Source: Antedon mediterranea (lineage: Eukaryota > Echinodermata > Crinoidea > Comatulida > Antedonidae). Taken from it: DNA of 64,000 nt. A program made the position numbers and the translations under genes. The notes under the pieces are model-generated. The model searched no databases, was not told where the DNA came from, and was given only the letters and a program-made list of their open reading frames with translations. Numbering within the stretch: the stretch's first letter is position 1; every line of letters begins with the position of its first letter. Of the stretch, positions 11,044-23,012 are shown one piece after another. The stretch lies in the NCBI RefSeq assembly GCF_964355755.1, contig NC_092678.1, positions 7,476,922 through 7,540,921 of the forward strand, in the 5' to 3' direction.

Positions 11044-14000
11044 CTGAAAAAATATAAATAATCCCAAAAAATCCATATCAAATTACTATGTTTATTATGA
11101 TCGCGTATAATTCCATGGAGCATGGATATGACACATGGGCAAACCAAAAAAAAAAACCTGTGCAGACCTCCGCCAAATCACGTATTATTTTTTTCATAAA
11201 TTACTTCCTATGATAGTCCTAGTCATGATAGAACCAATAATAAGCCATTTGGAGGAGGTTTGCGCAGGTTTTTTTTTTGGTTTGCACGATTTAAACTGTA
11301 TCTGACATTTTACCCAAAAAATGATGTTTTTCGTCCCCAAAAAAAACCAACTTACATCAATTTCATAATTTTTTTTTCATAAATTACTTGCTATGATAGT
11401 CCTAGTCATGATAGAACCAATAATAAGCCATTTAAAGGAGGTTTGCGCATGGTTTTTTTTTGGTTGGCGCTTGGTTTGCGCAGTTTAGCAATACCCCATT
11501 TTAGTCATCTGACAACATTTTTTACTACACTGTTGATTATGCATAGCTTTTTAAAATGCCTCTCAATTTACAAAATTTGTGTACAAATTTTATTGTATTA
11601 AATTTGAACTATCCTCCCACTGATAAGAAAGTGCTTATTTTTAACAAGTTTGTGTAACACAAATAAAATCCCAAAACTTATGAAACATAGGGGAAACTAT
11701 AGATCGATAATTATGGGAATGTATGATCAAAAGAAATTTTTTGTCTGCACCTGGCCTTTAAACTTACCCTCATCTCGATCGCTTGCACTTATTTGGATCA
11801 CACTATGACGTGAATTTACGTTTTCTTTTACATCCGCCGAATAGGAGTCAAATTGAAAAACTGGATCGTTATCATTTACGTCTGTAACCGTAATTTCAAC
11901 ATTTGTATACCCATATTTCACAGGGTTCCCATGATCACTTGCTTTTACACGTATACTGTAACTAATTTGATTTTCGCGGTCGAGTTCCAATTTTGTCCTC
12001 ACATCTCCGGATACTGGATCAACTTCAAAGGTTTGCTCAAAGTCCATCGAATATGTTATACGAGCATTTTCCCCAATGTCGTTGTCAACAGCTTCGACGG
12101 TTATCACTTTGGTACCGACCGAAACATCCTCAGGTACATTCGCACTATAGGGCGCTTGATTAAAAACCGGAGCATAAGTGTTGGCATCGGAAACGTTAAT
12201 AAATACCACACATGTATCTGATAGCTGACCATCAGATGCTTCAACGGTCAAGGCAAAACGCCCTTCTTGATTATAATCCAATCGCTGGACAACTGATATT
12301 TCACCTTTGTTCTCCTGCGTTCGGATGTTAAATCGATTGCGTAAATTCCCAGCGGTAATCTGGTACGAAACATAGGTATCGAGGTCTGGATCATCTGCAA
12401 CAATTGTGATGACATGTGTAGGAATACCGGCGTCCTCATCAACTACAGTTTGGTAAGACTGCTGAGAGAATCTCGGAGGGTTATCGTTGATGTCAGTTAT
12501 TCTAACTATAACTGTAGTTGTTGCACTTTGTTGAGGATCCCCGCCATCTACTACTTTAACAGTAAATTGATATATTTCATTAGATTCTCGATCAAGTTGT
12601 GAGGATGTTGTAATAAATACACGACCACCAACAGTTTCAATTGTGAATGGAAAATCAGAATCTGTCTCTATAATACTAAACGTCAACCTGCCATTTTCTC
12701 CCGAATCTTGATCAAAAGCAATGACTTCCATTACTTCATGGCCAACGTCAACGTTCTCGGACACAGACTGTTGAAAGACATTTCCAGTAAAAGTTGGCGT
12801 GTTATCATTGATGTCAATGACATTCACAAGGACTTGTGTGGTGTTAGATAATGATTGAGCACCACTGTCCAGTGCCTTGACAACAAGACGATGGCTTCTC
12901 TCTACCTCATAATCTAACTCCTGTATCAGAGTTAAATCTCCATTTATACTGTCAATCATGAAAAGTCCTCGTTCATTTCCACTGTATATTCTGTATCGTA
13001 CCTCTTGATTACGACCTAAGTCTTTATCCGTGGCAACAATTCTTAAAAGGACTTGATTGTTAGTATTGGTGTTTTCTTCGACATCAATTTCGTAATTCCT
13101 TTGCATAAACTGTGGAGTATTGTCGTTAACATCCAGGACAGTGATTGTCATTTGAGTAGTGTTACTTCGAGATGGATTGCCATTATCAGAAGCTTGGATA
13201 TTGAGGTTGTAAGTGTCAATGGTCTCTCTATCCAACTTCCTTCTGGTTTTCACAGCCCCAGAACTCTGAATTGAAAAGACATCATTTGGAGGCTCAGGAT
13301 TTAAGATCTCATAAGTAATTTCAGCATTTGCTCCATCATCAAAATCTACAGCATGTACGGTTGAAACTACAGTTCCAGCTATCAGCCCTTCATTGATTTG
13401 TTCATGATAATGGTCTGACTCAAAATCCGGCGTGTGATCATTCTTATCCAGAACGTTGATAGTTAACATGGCTACTCCGATTCCTGGCGGATAACCGCCA
13501 TCTGTTGCCATAATATTGAAAGTATGCGTGGAAATAAACTCTCGATCTAAAGATGCTTGAGTCCGGATAATGCCATTTGTTTCTCCGATTGTGAATCTGG
13601 AGTTACTTCTGCTATCTGTCTGTGCTTCCATTGTGTAAGTGATTACTCCAGCAGCACCAGAGTCGCTATCCGAGGCAATGATTGTGTCAACAATATAGTC
13701 AGCATTCTCATTTTCAGGAACCGTCACTGTATAGAAATTCTGCAAAAAACGAGGATTGGAGTTGCGTGTTGACCGTCGTAATCTTCTTTTTGGCTCTTTA
13801 ATTTCAGAGCCGGAAAATTTTGACATGGTTGTATCTTTAAAAGATGCTGCCGAAATGGTTAACTTAACAGGAATGAGAAACAGACTGTAGTCACGTGCAG
13901 CGTTACACTGTGTTCCAGCATGTAAACCAAGACTATAATGCATTTCAATATACTGAGTGGTGCTAAAACAAAATGTTTGCGCAGGCCAGGCTTTGAGTTC

Positions 14001-14666
14001 TCCGGTAAGCGGGTCTAAAATCACACTAATGTGGGCACCGTAATGATCCAAAACGGAGTAAAGTAAATCAGGACAATCCTTAAACGATGCAGGGAGGAAG
14101 TCGTACAAAGGAACGATTGGTGATCCAGCTTGAAAACAATTTCCTGGCGGATAATTAACAACTATCATATGTTCTGCCTTTGGCCAAAACTCTGAATCAA
14201 CATCTCTGCCAAGATATGAAGTCCTTTGCACGTTTGCTCTCCAATGACAATTTTTTCCATGAACATGTACTGTAACTGGGACAAGGGAGTACACAGTTGC
14301 ATGACTATTTTCTATATAAGAATCTAATTTACTGTAAGAAGTCCGTTTATTTGTAGCTTCAATGTAAATAGTGAACGGATTATGAAATTTTGGCAATTGA
14401 TTTAAGCAGTTTATATTTCGTTTTAATCGAATTTCTCCTGATTCGGGTGATAAACTCAACAAGTATTTTCCCAAACTGGAACTCATTTTATCAAAAAAAT
14501 TATACTTCCAATGTTCACCGACTGTTGCATTGAAAATGAGTTCGTCAATCTCGATTGAGTCTGAAATATGTATGTTATACCCATGGATGGGGTAAACATT
14601 TAGTAAAATAAACCCTACACATAAAAACCACTTCAGATATGCGATCAGTCCGCGGTGGTACCCCAT
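10267..14666 (-). CDS. CELSR: CELSR/Flamingo cadherin, N-terminal part (5' exons; continues off left edge)
   Basis: Seven-pass adhesion-GPCR cadherin of planar cell polarity; the window holds only the first 1,225 codons. Exon 1 is 14666-11768 and exon 2 is 11043-10267. The junction is GT..AG, phase 1, and completes GGT. I chose ATG 14666 because it has a good Kozak context (A at -3, G at +4) and opens a signal peptide (GLIAYLKWFLCVGFILLNVY); an upstream ATG at 14714 is possible. A ~275-residue pre-cadherin region ends in a basic cluster (RRLRRSTR) and is followed by nine cadherin repeats with LDRE, DxNDN and A.D.G motifs. CELSR-specific features are the repeat-5 text GNLRNRF, an atypical linker SDANTYAPVF after repeat 5, and FNNYV in repeat 9. 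The GAIN, 7TM, EGF and laminin-G parts must lie on later exons outside the window. The final donor (CAG|GTAAGC, phase 1) implies an intron longer than 10 kb. Gene B, directly upstream, is a paralog. Confidence 0.88.
11128..11497. mobile_element. Diverged relative of the palindromic MITE in CELSR intron 1
   Basis: The right end GTTTAGCAATACCCC and the GTTTGCGCA-type subterminal text match the 3695-4434 family. The interior is different and contains a ~55-bp direct duplication (around 11198-11253 and 11380-11435). It fills about half of the 724-bp intron between CELSR exons 1 and 2. Confidence 0.55.
11769..14666 (-). other. CELSR: CELSR exon 1: signal peptide, pre-cadherin region, cadherin repeats 1-6 and start of 7
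   Basis: This is a single 2.9-kb coding exon, matching the family habit of packing most cadherin repeats into one giant first exon. Repeat 1 begins near residue 302 (NPRFLQNFYTV). Linkers in order are DKNDHTP, DVNDNTP, DINDNTP, DINDNPP, the non-canonical SDANTYAP and DVNDNDP. The open frame runs on into the intron to 11727, but ASDRDEG joins correctly to GTFGTIIYTF of the next exon, so the last coding base is 11768. Confidence 0.85.
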
Positions 14667-14741
14667 TTTGTCTACTGAGTACAAACAAACCCTACCGCCT
14701 GAGCATTCGCCCATAAAGCAAGCGATGCTTAAATTCAACAA

Positions 14742-16506
14742 GTACGTTCTCCGTAATAACTTCTATGACTTAAAATAACGAATCATCTTTACGTTCCTGT
14801 ATCCATCTTTAAAAAAGACAATAATAATCCATTGGAATTTAAAATACAAGTAGTCACTCAACGTAATTCCAGTAAATCCACAGCGTTCGGGTAGAATCTA
14901 CCTGTAGTACTACCAGCAACCGCTCGCTTCTTTCACTGTTTACCCAAGCGCATACTTACAATTCACACGATGCCCAGTTTAAAACAAGTTATTAAAGAGG
15001 GCGCTAGATAACTTTCACAGTCAATATTTGCCTTACTGCTACTGTGCTAAAAATATAAAATTAGAAATACTCCAAGCAAATAAACAAATAAATATTTAAA
15101 ATATAATAATTTCAATAACAATAACAAATAAAGAAAAAAATCTCAGAAGTTAAATTTATAAAAATGTAAATGTTCGTGTCTAATCGCCTGTCTAGGTTTT
15201 TCCTTATATTTGCCGTTTTCTGTGCTTTTTTATTGTTGAATCTTTTTATGTATGCCTGCCTTGATATTTACTACGCGCAATAAAATAGCGCTTAGTAAAA
15301 GAAAGAAAACAAACTAGAACATGCACCCTATGTATGATCTTTAAAACACATTGGGAAAAGCTTGTACTTTTATAAATTAAATATAGGCATATTATATTAT
15401 TTCTACAAATGTTCTTGCCAGAATTCCAAATCGATGTAGGCCTACTCGAAGTGAAAGTAAGAGGAAATTTGTCGTCTCTTTTCCTAAAAGTTTTATCTAC
15501 AGAGCACTAACCTATCCGAATACAGCATGCTTCCCTCCAAACTGAGGAACGCGGTGTCAATAAATAATGTTAAGTCTTCTCTGAAAAGTAGGCCTACACG
15601 TCCCTATAATAACCGTCGTGTTTTCGTAAAGTCCCTAATATAAATTCTTTGACTCCGCCTAAATCCGAGCACCGTCCCTTTAACTGTTAGCATTATTTGT
15701 CATTTTATAAGTGAAATAATTGTTGTTGTCTCTTTTTCTACGAAATGGATTAAAAAACTGCAAAATGACCTATTTCAGGACTGATTTTATTAAGCTTTAT
15801 TTTTAATGTTTTTGAGGGACACAATGCATCTTTCGTTTATTGAATTGACAACAAAAAGACAAGAGAGAAATCAGCGTCTAATTTATATTTATTTATAACT
15901 ATTATATACACATTTGTTTTATTGTAATACATTATACAGGTTGTTATTCTTCAGGTTCGATGGATAAGTATATTTGAAACGTTGCATTTTAATTTACATT
16001 GATGGGGTGCACACTTCTACATTCGTATACTTGTTTTCCAGTAGACATTGTAATAAATATCGCCCTCTATCAATTATATTAGGCCCAAATTCTGTTGCCG
16101 CGCCGCGTGTGTAGGCAGTTATATTCCAGAGGAGAAAAGCATTAGTAAACTGTATTACGGGGAAGCTTATACTTACTACGGCTGGGCATTTGGAAACTCG
16201 GATCGGCCATACGCAACTCCCAAAGCACGTCTGGGAGAAGAGACTATGAGATGTATGCATACTTTAGTGGTCCTTAGGGAGTAACGCCTCTGCTGCAGAC
16301 TTTAGTGTGGGTCACATGTCCTTAAGGAGTAGGCCTAACGTGTAACCCCGAAATATGTACAGTACTATAGTTTAGTATACGTTTATAAACGGGTTGTTGA
16401 TATTTATAACGATATTACCAGTATTATTACCAACTTAAATTTCTATATAGAGGGCTACGGCAAAGTTCCAAGAGCGCACTTGTTTCTTAGGCACCGATAC
16501 AAATAT
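14742..16506. other. Spacer between gene B and CELSR
   Basis: This must contain the CELSR promoter/5' leader and the end of gene B. I see no conserved coding segment, TATA box in a convincing place or recognisable transposon. Several TAGGCCTA words occur (15437, 15590, 16329). Confidence 0.5.
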
Positions 16507-16512
16507 TTTATT
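16507..16512 (-). terminator. Candidate poly(A) signal AATAAA for gene B
   Basis: AATAAA reads on the minus strand about 390 bases past the stop codon. I noticed no closer exact copy. Cleavage position is not determinable from sequence alone. Confidence 0.4.
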
Positions 16513-16902
16513 TATCCATGGTCAACGAATTTAGAAGTAAAACATATTTTAGTTATTCTTATCATGAATTATCGTCTGTGGTTTCCCATTACAATTCTAG
16601 TAGGTGTTATGCACAATGAACATTAGAGCGTGTCGTAAGCACATATTATCCATGCTCAGGCTCTACTTTAGATCTAAGTCTAAATTTGTAATGAATTAAA
16701 AGACTTTACAGGGTTCCGTGTACAACCACTCATGTAGATCGGACTTCTAACCAGTGGTCAAAAAAGCCTTTAAAAAGCTGGATGTCCCTTCACTATTATT
16801 TAAATTAAAACAAAACTGTATGCTGTTCAGATCCCATAGATCTAGCATAGTTTCAATATCATGTCTTTTCTCACAGAAAGGCCTAAGTAATTAAAACGAG
16901 CC

Positions 16903-19900
16903 TCATATGTCTCCAATGATTTCCTGTGGTGGTAAGAAAGCTGGCACTCCACACTCTCTATCTTCTGCTGCCTTTAGCTGCTGTGTCCAATATCTCAGTC
17001 TCATTGAGGCAACACGTCTCTCCATTTGGCGAACTCTTAACTCCGTCTCTTGTGTTTCTAATTTTGTCTTCAAAATCGTCGTTGTCAGTTGTCTTTGCTC
17101 CTCATTATAATTGTTACAGGGGCATTTGGTGTTATCATCAATATCGTCTGGTGGAGATGACGTGACTGTAGGCCTACTTGTAGGCCTATAGACCGGCACA
17201 GTGGTTTTTTTAAAGAATTCCGCGGTAGAGATTTGGAAAGTTGTATTTATTGACCATTGGTAAGATTCCGGAGTCGTCTGTGAATCTAATTCTGGAACTG
17301 CAGTAGTTGAACCGGTGCTATTTGCATAATGTAATCTTAAAGGTGAAACTAATGATGTGACGTCAGTCGTTGATGGGACGTCGGCTGTTGGTGTGACGCC
17401 AGGTGTTGGTGTGACGCCGGGTGTTGGTGTGACGCCGGGTGTTAGTGTGACGCCGGGTGTTTGTGTGACGCCAGGTGTTGGTGCGACGCCAAGTGTTAGT
17501 GTGACGCCAAGTGTTGATGTGACGCCAGTTGTTGGCGTGACGCCAGGTGTTGGTGTGTCGCCAGGTGTTGGTGTGACGTCAGGCGTTGGTGTGACGTCAA
17601 CCGTTGGCGTGATGTCATCACGAATTTGATCATTAAGCGGTATTGATGCGTCTATAGTGTAGGATAAAGTAGTCTGTGAAGTTTTATTTTGTAAAGATTC
17701 TGGTGAAAATGTAATCGGTTCTGCAAAACAAAAATTCAACAGTGTTAATGAAATAAACTCTATCATTAAGTGCCAATTTCATACCTCGTTTAAAATGTTG
17801 ATGTGTAATATATTGGCAGTTCTCTCGAAAGAGAGGAACGCACACAGTGTACTCTTAAAATGTACTGACTATAAAATGTTTGAAAAGTAATTTTTATTAA
17901 AGAATCTTCTTAAATTGTATTGTGTAAAAAAAAAAAACGTCAACATTCATGAATTACCTGATGTCCTATTTCTTATGACTCGAATCACAAGTGGTTCTTG
18001 AATTGTGTATTGCCCGCATGTCGCAACAATCTCTAGTCTGTCATAAACATTCTTGTTTCGCTGTGCCAAATTTCGTTTTGTCACCAAAACACCCGATGTT
18101 GTACCAATATTGAAGAACTTTGAGTCTTGTTTACTCAAACGAAATCGCACAGGCGTACTTATCTCATCATCCGGATCGGAAAGTTCTACCTTTCCGATGT
18201 AAGTTCCACTTCTACTGTTTTCATGTACCTCATACTCTGTCGGTGACACTATGCGCGGAGGGTTATCATCAACGTCTGTAACTTTGATATGGATAGGTGT
18301 GGAAGTCTGATGGGTTCCGTCTGATGCTGTGGCCAAAAGGTTGAATTCTGGTGTGAGTTCTCTATCAAGGCTGTAGTTTTCTCTGGTTTTAACTTCACCC
18401 GTTTTAGCATCGATAACAAAGTAAATGCTATACGTGTTTTCTTGTAAACTATAAGTTATGCCGGCTGAAAAAAGAAGAAAATCTTGGTTATTTCTATCTA
18501 TTCATCGCTTTACTAATAGTTTTCAATTACGCCGCTTGCCATCATTCCAACCTAAACTCATCATCACATTCTCAGCACCACGACATCGTCATTACTAGGC
18601 CATATTACTATCCCATTGTGAAATTGAGTTCTGCCGAAAATCACAAGTAGCAAGATTTTACTAATTTGCTAATATCTTTATTGGAAAAAAACAATACGCA
18701 TAGTAGGCCTAAGTACAAATGTTGACATGGTCGATTCTCTATAGTGCCGTTTATACTTTCATTGATCCGAGTAGGTTGGAAGATTACGTCATACACATAG
18801 GAATTATTTCAATGTTAAATTAAGCTAAAATTTGGTAAAATATGTGGCGCAACTTCAACCACACTTCACACAATTTGAATAAAGACCGTATTTACCAGAA
18901 GTATGGTTATCTTTGTCGTTGGCTTCCACTTTTATAACATAGACTGAGTTGTTGTTATTTTCCTGTACCACTCCAAAATACGGTAAGTTCAAAAACTGGG
19001 GTCGGTTATCATTCATATCAACCACTAAAATATTTACTGTCGTCCAGCTTTGTCTAGGTGGTTCACCCCCGTCTGTAGCAGTTATATTGAAAGCATGGCG
19101 GTCAATTATTTCACGATCTAACTCCGCAGCCGTAAAAATTTCTCCCGATGATTGATCAATGGTAAAATACGGATTGAATTTCATTGAGTATGTTACGTAA
19201 CCGTTTACGCCCGCGTCATTATCGGTAGCTCGTACCTGCAAAACGCGTTTGCCAACAGATTGATTTTCATACAAAAACGCATTATAAATCCAATTTTCAA
19301 AAAGAGGTGTGTTTCTGTTTATAATTTCAATAGTAATGTTACAAATAGACTCATGCACAGAGTCAGATGCCGACAATGTTATATCATACCTGCGAAGTTC
19401 AATTTGCTTAGAAACTAGAACTGAAACTCCATTTTCATTTGTAGATATCTTAAACACATTCCCCTTATTACCAAACTTAATTCGATACGAAATATCGCCG
19501 ACAGAGTCGACATCAGAAATTATCAGACGAGTGACCTCAGTTCCCAGAGTAGTGTCATGCAATTGTATTTTGTCTTGACAATTTTCAATCACAGGTTGAT
19601 TGTCATTGACATCTTTTATCAAGATACGCATGCGAACAATATACGGTGACTCACATTCCACCTGGATTTTAAAAACATAAAAATTAATAGTCTCTCTATC
19701 TAAACCAGATGTTGTAAACACTGATCCAGTCTTTTCATCTATTCGAAAAGGCAAGTCTTCACTAGAGTTCAACATATTATAACTTGAAACTTCCGCGTTA
19801 TAATCAAATTTGTGGATTTGGGAATTAGTGGGTGTGTCCTCTGGTATTGATAAATTAAACGAACTTTTGTATCTCTGAATGAAAGGTTTGTCCACATTAA

Positions 19901-20975
19901 CAGTTACTGACGTATCCTTCACGCGTAAAGCAAAACCAACATGTTGCGCGCGCACCAGCAGACGATAACTCATAAGATCATTTTCTAAATTATTTGTTAA
20001 ATATAATTCTCCACTAGATTGATTGATTTTAAAATAAATACTTCCATTAATGATATTATACGAGATGTTGGCTTTTTGATCAGACGGTTGCCACGACGTT
20101 GCCTTAACTTCTCCAATTTTCGAATCTTTTGTTGTGTTTTCAGAGATTGTCATTGTATAATTCACCGACAAAAACTTTGGTCTGACGTCATACACTGATA
20201 TCTTAACTTTGGTCCTAGACGTCTTTGGCGGGTTACCACCATCACTCCCTTCAATGATTAAAGTATAATCACCAATTCTATCAACACCAAATATCTTTTT
20301 GTTCGCGATTTCCCCGTTTCTTTTGCACCTGAATATCTTGTTCCTATGCAGTGGATTTAAGAGTCTGTACGTAACCTGCCCGTTTTCATCGTTGTCTTTA
20401 TCGGTTGCTTTGACGGTCAAAATCGTTGTTCCTTTACTAACTTCAAACGCAACCGAAGCTCTATATCGCAACTGCTCAAACACTGGTGTGTAAAAGTTTC
20501 CTACCGTTAAGACGTCAATAGTCAGAACTGCAAGCGCCATTGGCGATGTTAATGAATTGACGGCTGTAGCAGTAACTATGAATACATGCGTCTTTAAAAC
20601 ATCAACCCCTGGCTTACTAACCCGTATGACTCCAGTATTTGGTTCAACATAAAAATAATCTTTACTTAAGCCATTGTCTGTTCTAAGTTGATATGCTATT
20701 CCAGTATAATCACGAGACGGATCGTCCTCAACTACAGTTATTCTCCCGATTGTGTAACCTGGTTCAGCACTTGCTGGAATTGTAAAATTAAACCGATCAG
20801 AAGTAAAACGGATTTTGTAAATGTCATTACCAAAATCTTCTGAGCCGCTGCCGTCTGGGTCGAAATCCGTCAGCGTTCGATGTTCAGAGGTTTGACTGAA
20901 ATCAGGCGGTGAATAGCCATATGTAAACGGACAAAGATAACTAATCATAAAAACTAATACAAAGGTAAAATCCAT
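16903..20975 (-). CDS. Secreted CELSR-like multi-cadherin protein with mucin and coiled-coil tail
   Basis: Three exons: 20975-18896, 18464-17958 and 17720-16903, all joined in phase 1, giving 1,134 residues. ATG 20975 has a good Kozak context and starts a signal peptide ([20 protein letters not shown]). An in-frame upstream GTG at 21044 is not a plausible eukaryotic start. Eight cadherin repeats follow from about residue 55 to 862. Calcium motifs are intact in repeats 6-7 ([17 protein letters not shown]) but eroded in 2-5 (YDVRP, VNVDKP, INRNTP). Repeats 5-7 resemble CELSR repeats 5-7, including the odd linker and an identically placed intron. The last exon adds a ~14-copy PTPGVT-type repeat, a Ser/Thr-rich stretch, CPC, a heptad-like helix and a final Cys, then stop. 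No transmembrane helix is visible, so I infer a secreted, perhaps disulfide-linked oligomer. An undetected alternative 3' exon could change this. Confidence 0.82.
17370..17625 (-). repeat. Coding 18-bp minisatellite (PTPGVT repeat) in gene B last exon
   Basis: About 14 tandem copies of an 18-bp unit (plus strand ggtgttggtgtgacgcca) encode the hexapeptide PTPGVT with variants ([18 protein letters not shown]). The unit length is a multiple of three, so copy changes keep frame. Dense Thr and Pro predict an O-glycosylated, extended stalk between the cadherin repeats and the C-terminal coil. Confidence 0.85.
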
Positions 20976-21044
20976 TGTGTCTTTGTAAACTCTACAACCA
21001 GATACACATGGTAGGCCTGTCAGCCTTGGCTCTTCTGAGCTCAC

Positions 21045-22180
21045 TCGGGCCAGTTATCGTGGGGAATCAAATATTACAATGAGCATAGTTCACAATGACG
21101 GTTTAGATAGTCCTCTCCGGAAAAAAGCGCGCCATCTATTAACTTATTGGTCGATTATGATCGATCACTGCCGGCCTATTTCATAGAATCATGAGTCTAA
21201 AGTCGCAAAAATATTATACATGATGTTTGCATAAGAGTGTAAATCATTACAAAATAGAGCACAAGTCCACGGTGATGTGTCTATCTGTAGACCTAATTAT
21301 GTTTATGTTCCACACAAGTTGTATATAATTCAGCCAGTAAATGTGACGTGGATATAGGCCCCAACAAATATTGTGTAAAGTTCGGGTTACAAAGTTTATT
21401 TTATAAGCAGACGATCAGAAAATTCCCAGGCCCTACAGGAACCCATCGATTGATCTTTATTGTTTCCACCTGTGGTACTAGTAAATGTAGGGGCAACACG
21501 TTCCTTAGCTTCACTTGCTATTTTAGGCCAATAATAAACTTAAACGCTACCCAACGGAACAGTGAGTAATCGGTATCGGGTCGCAGTTCATATTTCCACA
21601 AATAGCAAGTATACGGTACATTTTAAAAATGTGATAACGAAAGGGACAATGCGTGAAAATTTCTAAAAATCTAAAAAAAAGTTCAACGTCACAATTAACA
21701 ATGCCATATACATGGCTGCAGTCGCGTGCTCAAATTTGAGTTAGTGTTTACCGACCAACCGACCGACCAACATAGTAAGCTGAGTATTGTAAATAGACAG
21801 CACACTGTAGATTGGTTTCGAACGCGCACAGTATTAGGCCTATTCATCGATATAATAAAAGATTTGAATAGAAGAAAACAACAAACAGCACATGTTACGA
21901 ATCAACCTGTCGAGTTGCACAAAAACCTCAACATGTTGTCACAAAAAGCTGACCGTTGATTAGTAGGCCTACTATCTTTAAAAGAGTTGAATAGATGAAA
22001 GTAACAAACGGCACGTATGATATACAAATTAACCAATCAAAGGTGGGAGAATAATCGTTGAATGAGGTGAACTTGGTGGAACATACTAAAATTACTCTCA
22101 ACGTCTTTCAAAAGATTGTGTGTTCCGTAATTAGTTGCGGAAAATTATTGAGTTTTAAACTTCATTAGAAATACGATGCG
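21045..22180. other. Upstream region of gene B, no gene recognised
   Basis: It is AT-rich non-coding DNA upstream of gene B, where its promoter would be expected. Short ORFs are not conserved-looking. Nothing else is supported. Confidence 0.5.
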
Positions 22181-22183
22181 ATA

Positions 22184-23012
22184 CGACAAGAAAACCTATG
22201 GGGTAATAAGGAAATTGTTTGTAAAAACACTACTTTGTTTTATAAAACGTGGTGTAATGTAGGTTTCAATCAGATCAATGATTTAGTAAGAATCAATAGA
22301 CTAATGAACCCACATGAAATTTTATCAAAATTAAATGTCAAAAGAAACTGGCTTAGTGAATATGCTACACTTATGCAAGCTATTCCTAAAGGTTGGCTGG
22401 ATTTAATAAAAAATTATAATGGAGATAGTGTTAAATTAAATTCAGATGATTATAAAATAAATAAGATATTTCAGATGAAAACAAAACAGATATATTAAAG
22501 TTTTATAGAAGGTATGTTTGTTGCTCCTATTACTATGGGAAAAGAAATTGATATTGAAATTACAAACTGGTTTGATATTTGGTCAAGAAAAGTAAAAAAT
22601 GAGAAAAACAAAAAATATGCACAACTTAATTACAAATTGCTTCTTAGAATTTTACCAACAAATTTACAATTATATAAATGGATTTTAAGAACACAAAAAA
22701 ATGTGAGTTATGTGATGTAACTGAGGATGAAAAGCACATGTTTTTCAAATGTAAAAGCAATGTCTTATTATGGAAAAAAATCAATGAAATATTTAAAAAG
22801 TTAGATAATAGTAACTGTTCTTTTGAAGAACTTGTTTTTGGGTCTGAATGCAACATAAAAAATAAGTTATACTCAATTGCTCTATATTCTATATATAAAA
22901 TAAAAATATTGTCAGAATTAAATAAGTCAGTCTGTAAAAACTCATGGATAATGTTTAAAAATATACTTACACAAGAGTATACCATGAATGTATTTTATTA
23001 ATTTTTTATTTT
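22184..23012 (+). mobile_element. 3' fragment of a non-LTR retrotransposon (zf-RVT end)
   Basis: The frame from ~22190 carries LFYKTWCNVGFNQINDLV, and the frame from 22678 carries CELCDVTEDEKHMFFKC with VLLWKKINEIF. This is the CxxC..H....C knuckle and Trp motif that ends many LINE reverse transcriptases (zf-RVT). The pieces lie in different frames with stops between, so the copy is dead; the RT core is absent. Confidence 0.65.

Noticed and set aside
14667-14741. N-terminal extension of CELSR to 14741
   Set aside because: The frame there opens with TTG, not ATG; ATG 14666 has better context and a signal peptide immediately follows.
15994-16260. 88-aa minus ORF between genes B and A
   Set aside because: No splice context, no recognisable domain, and composition like the spacer.
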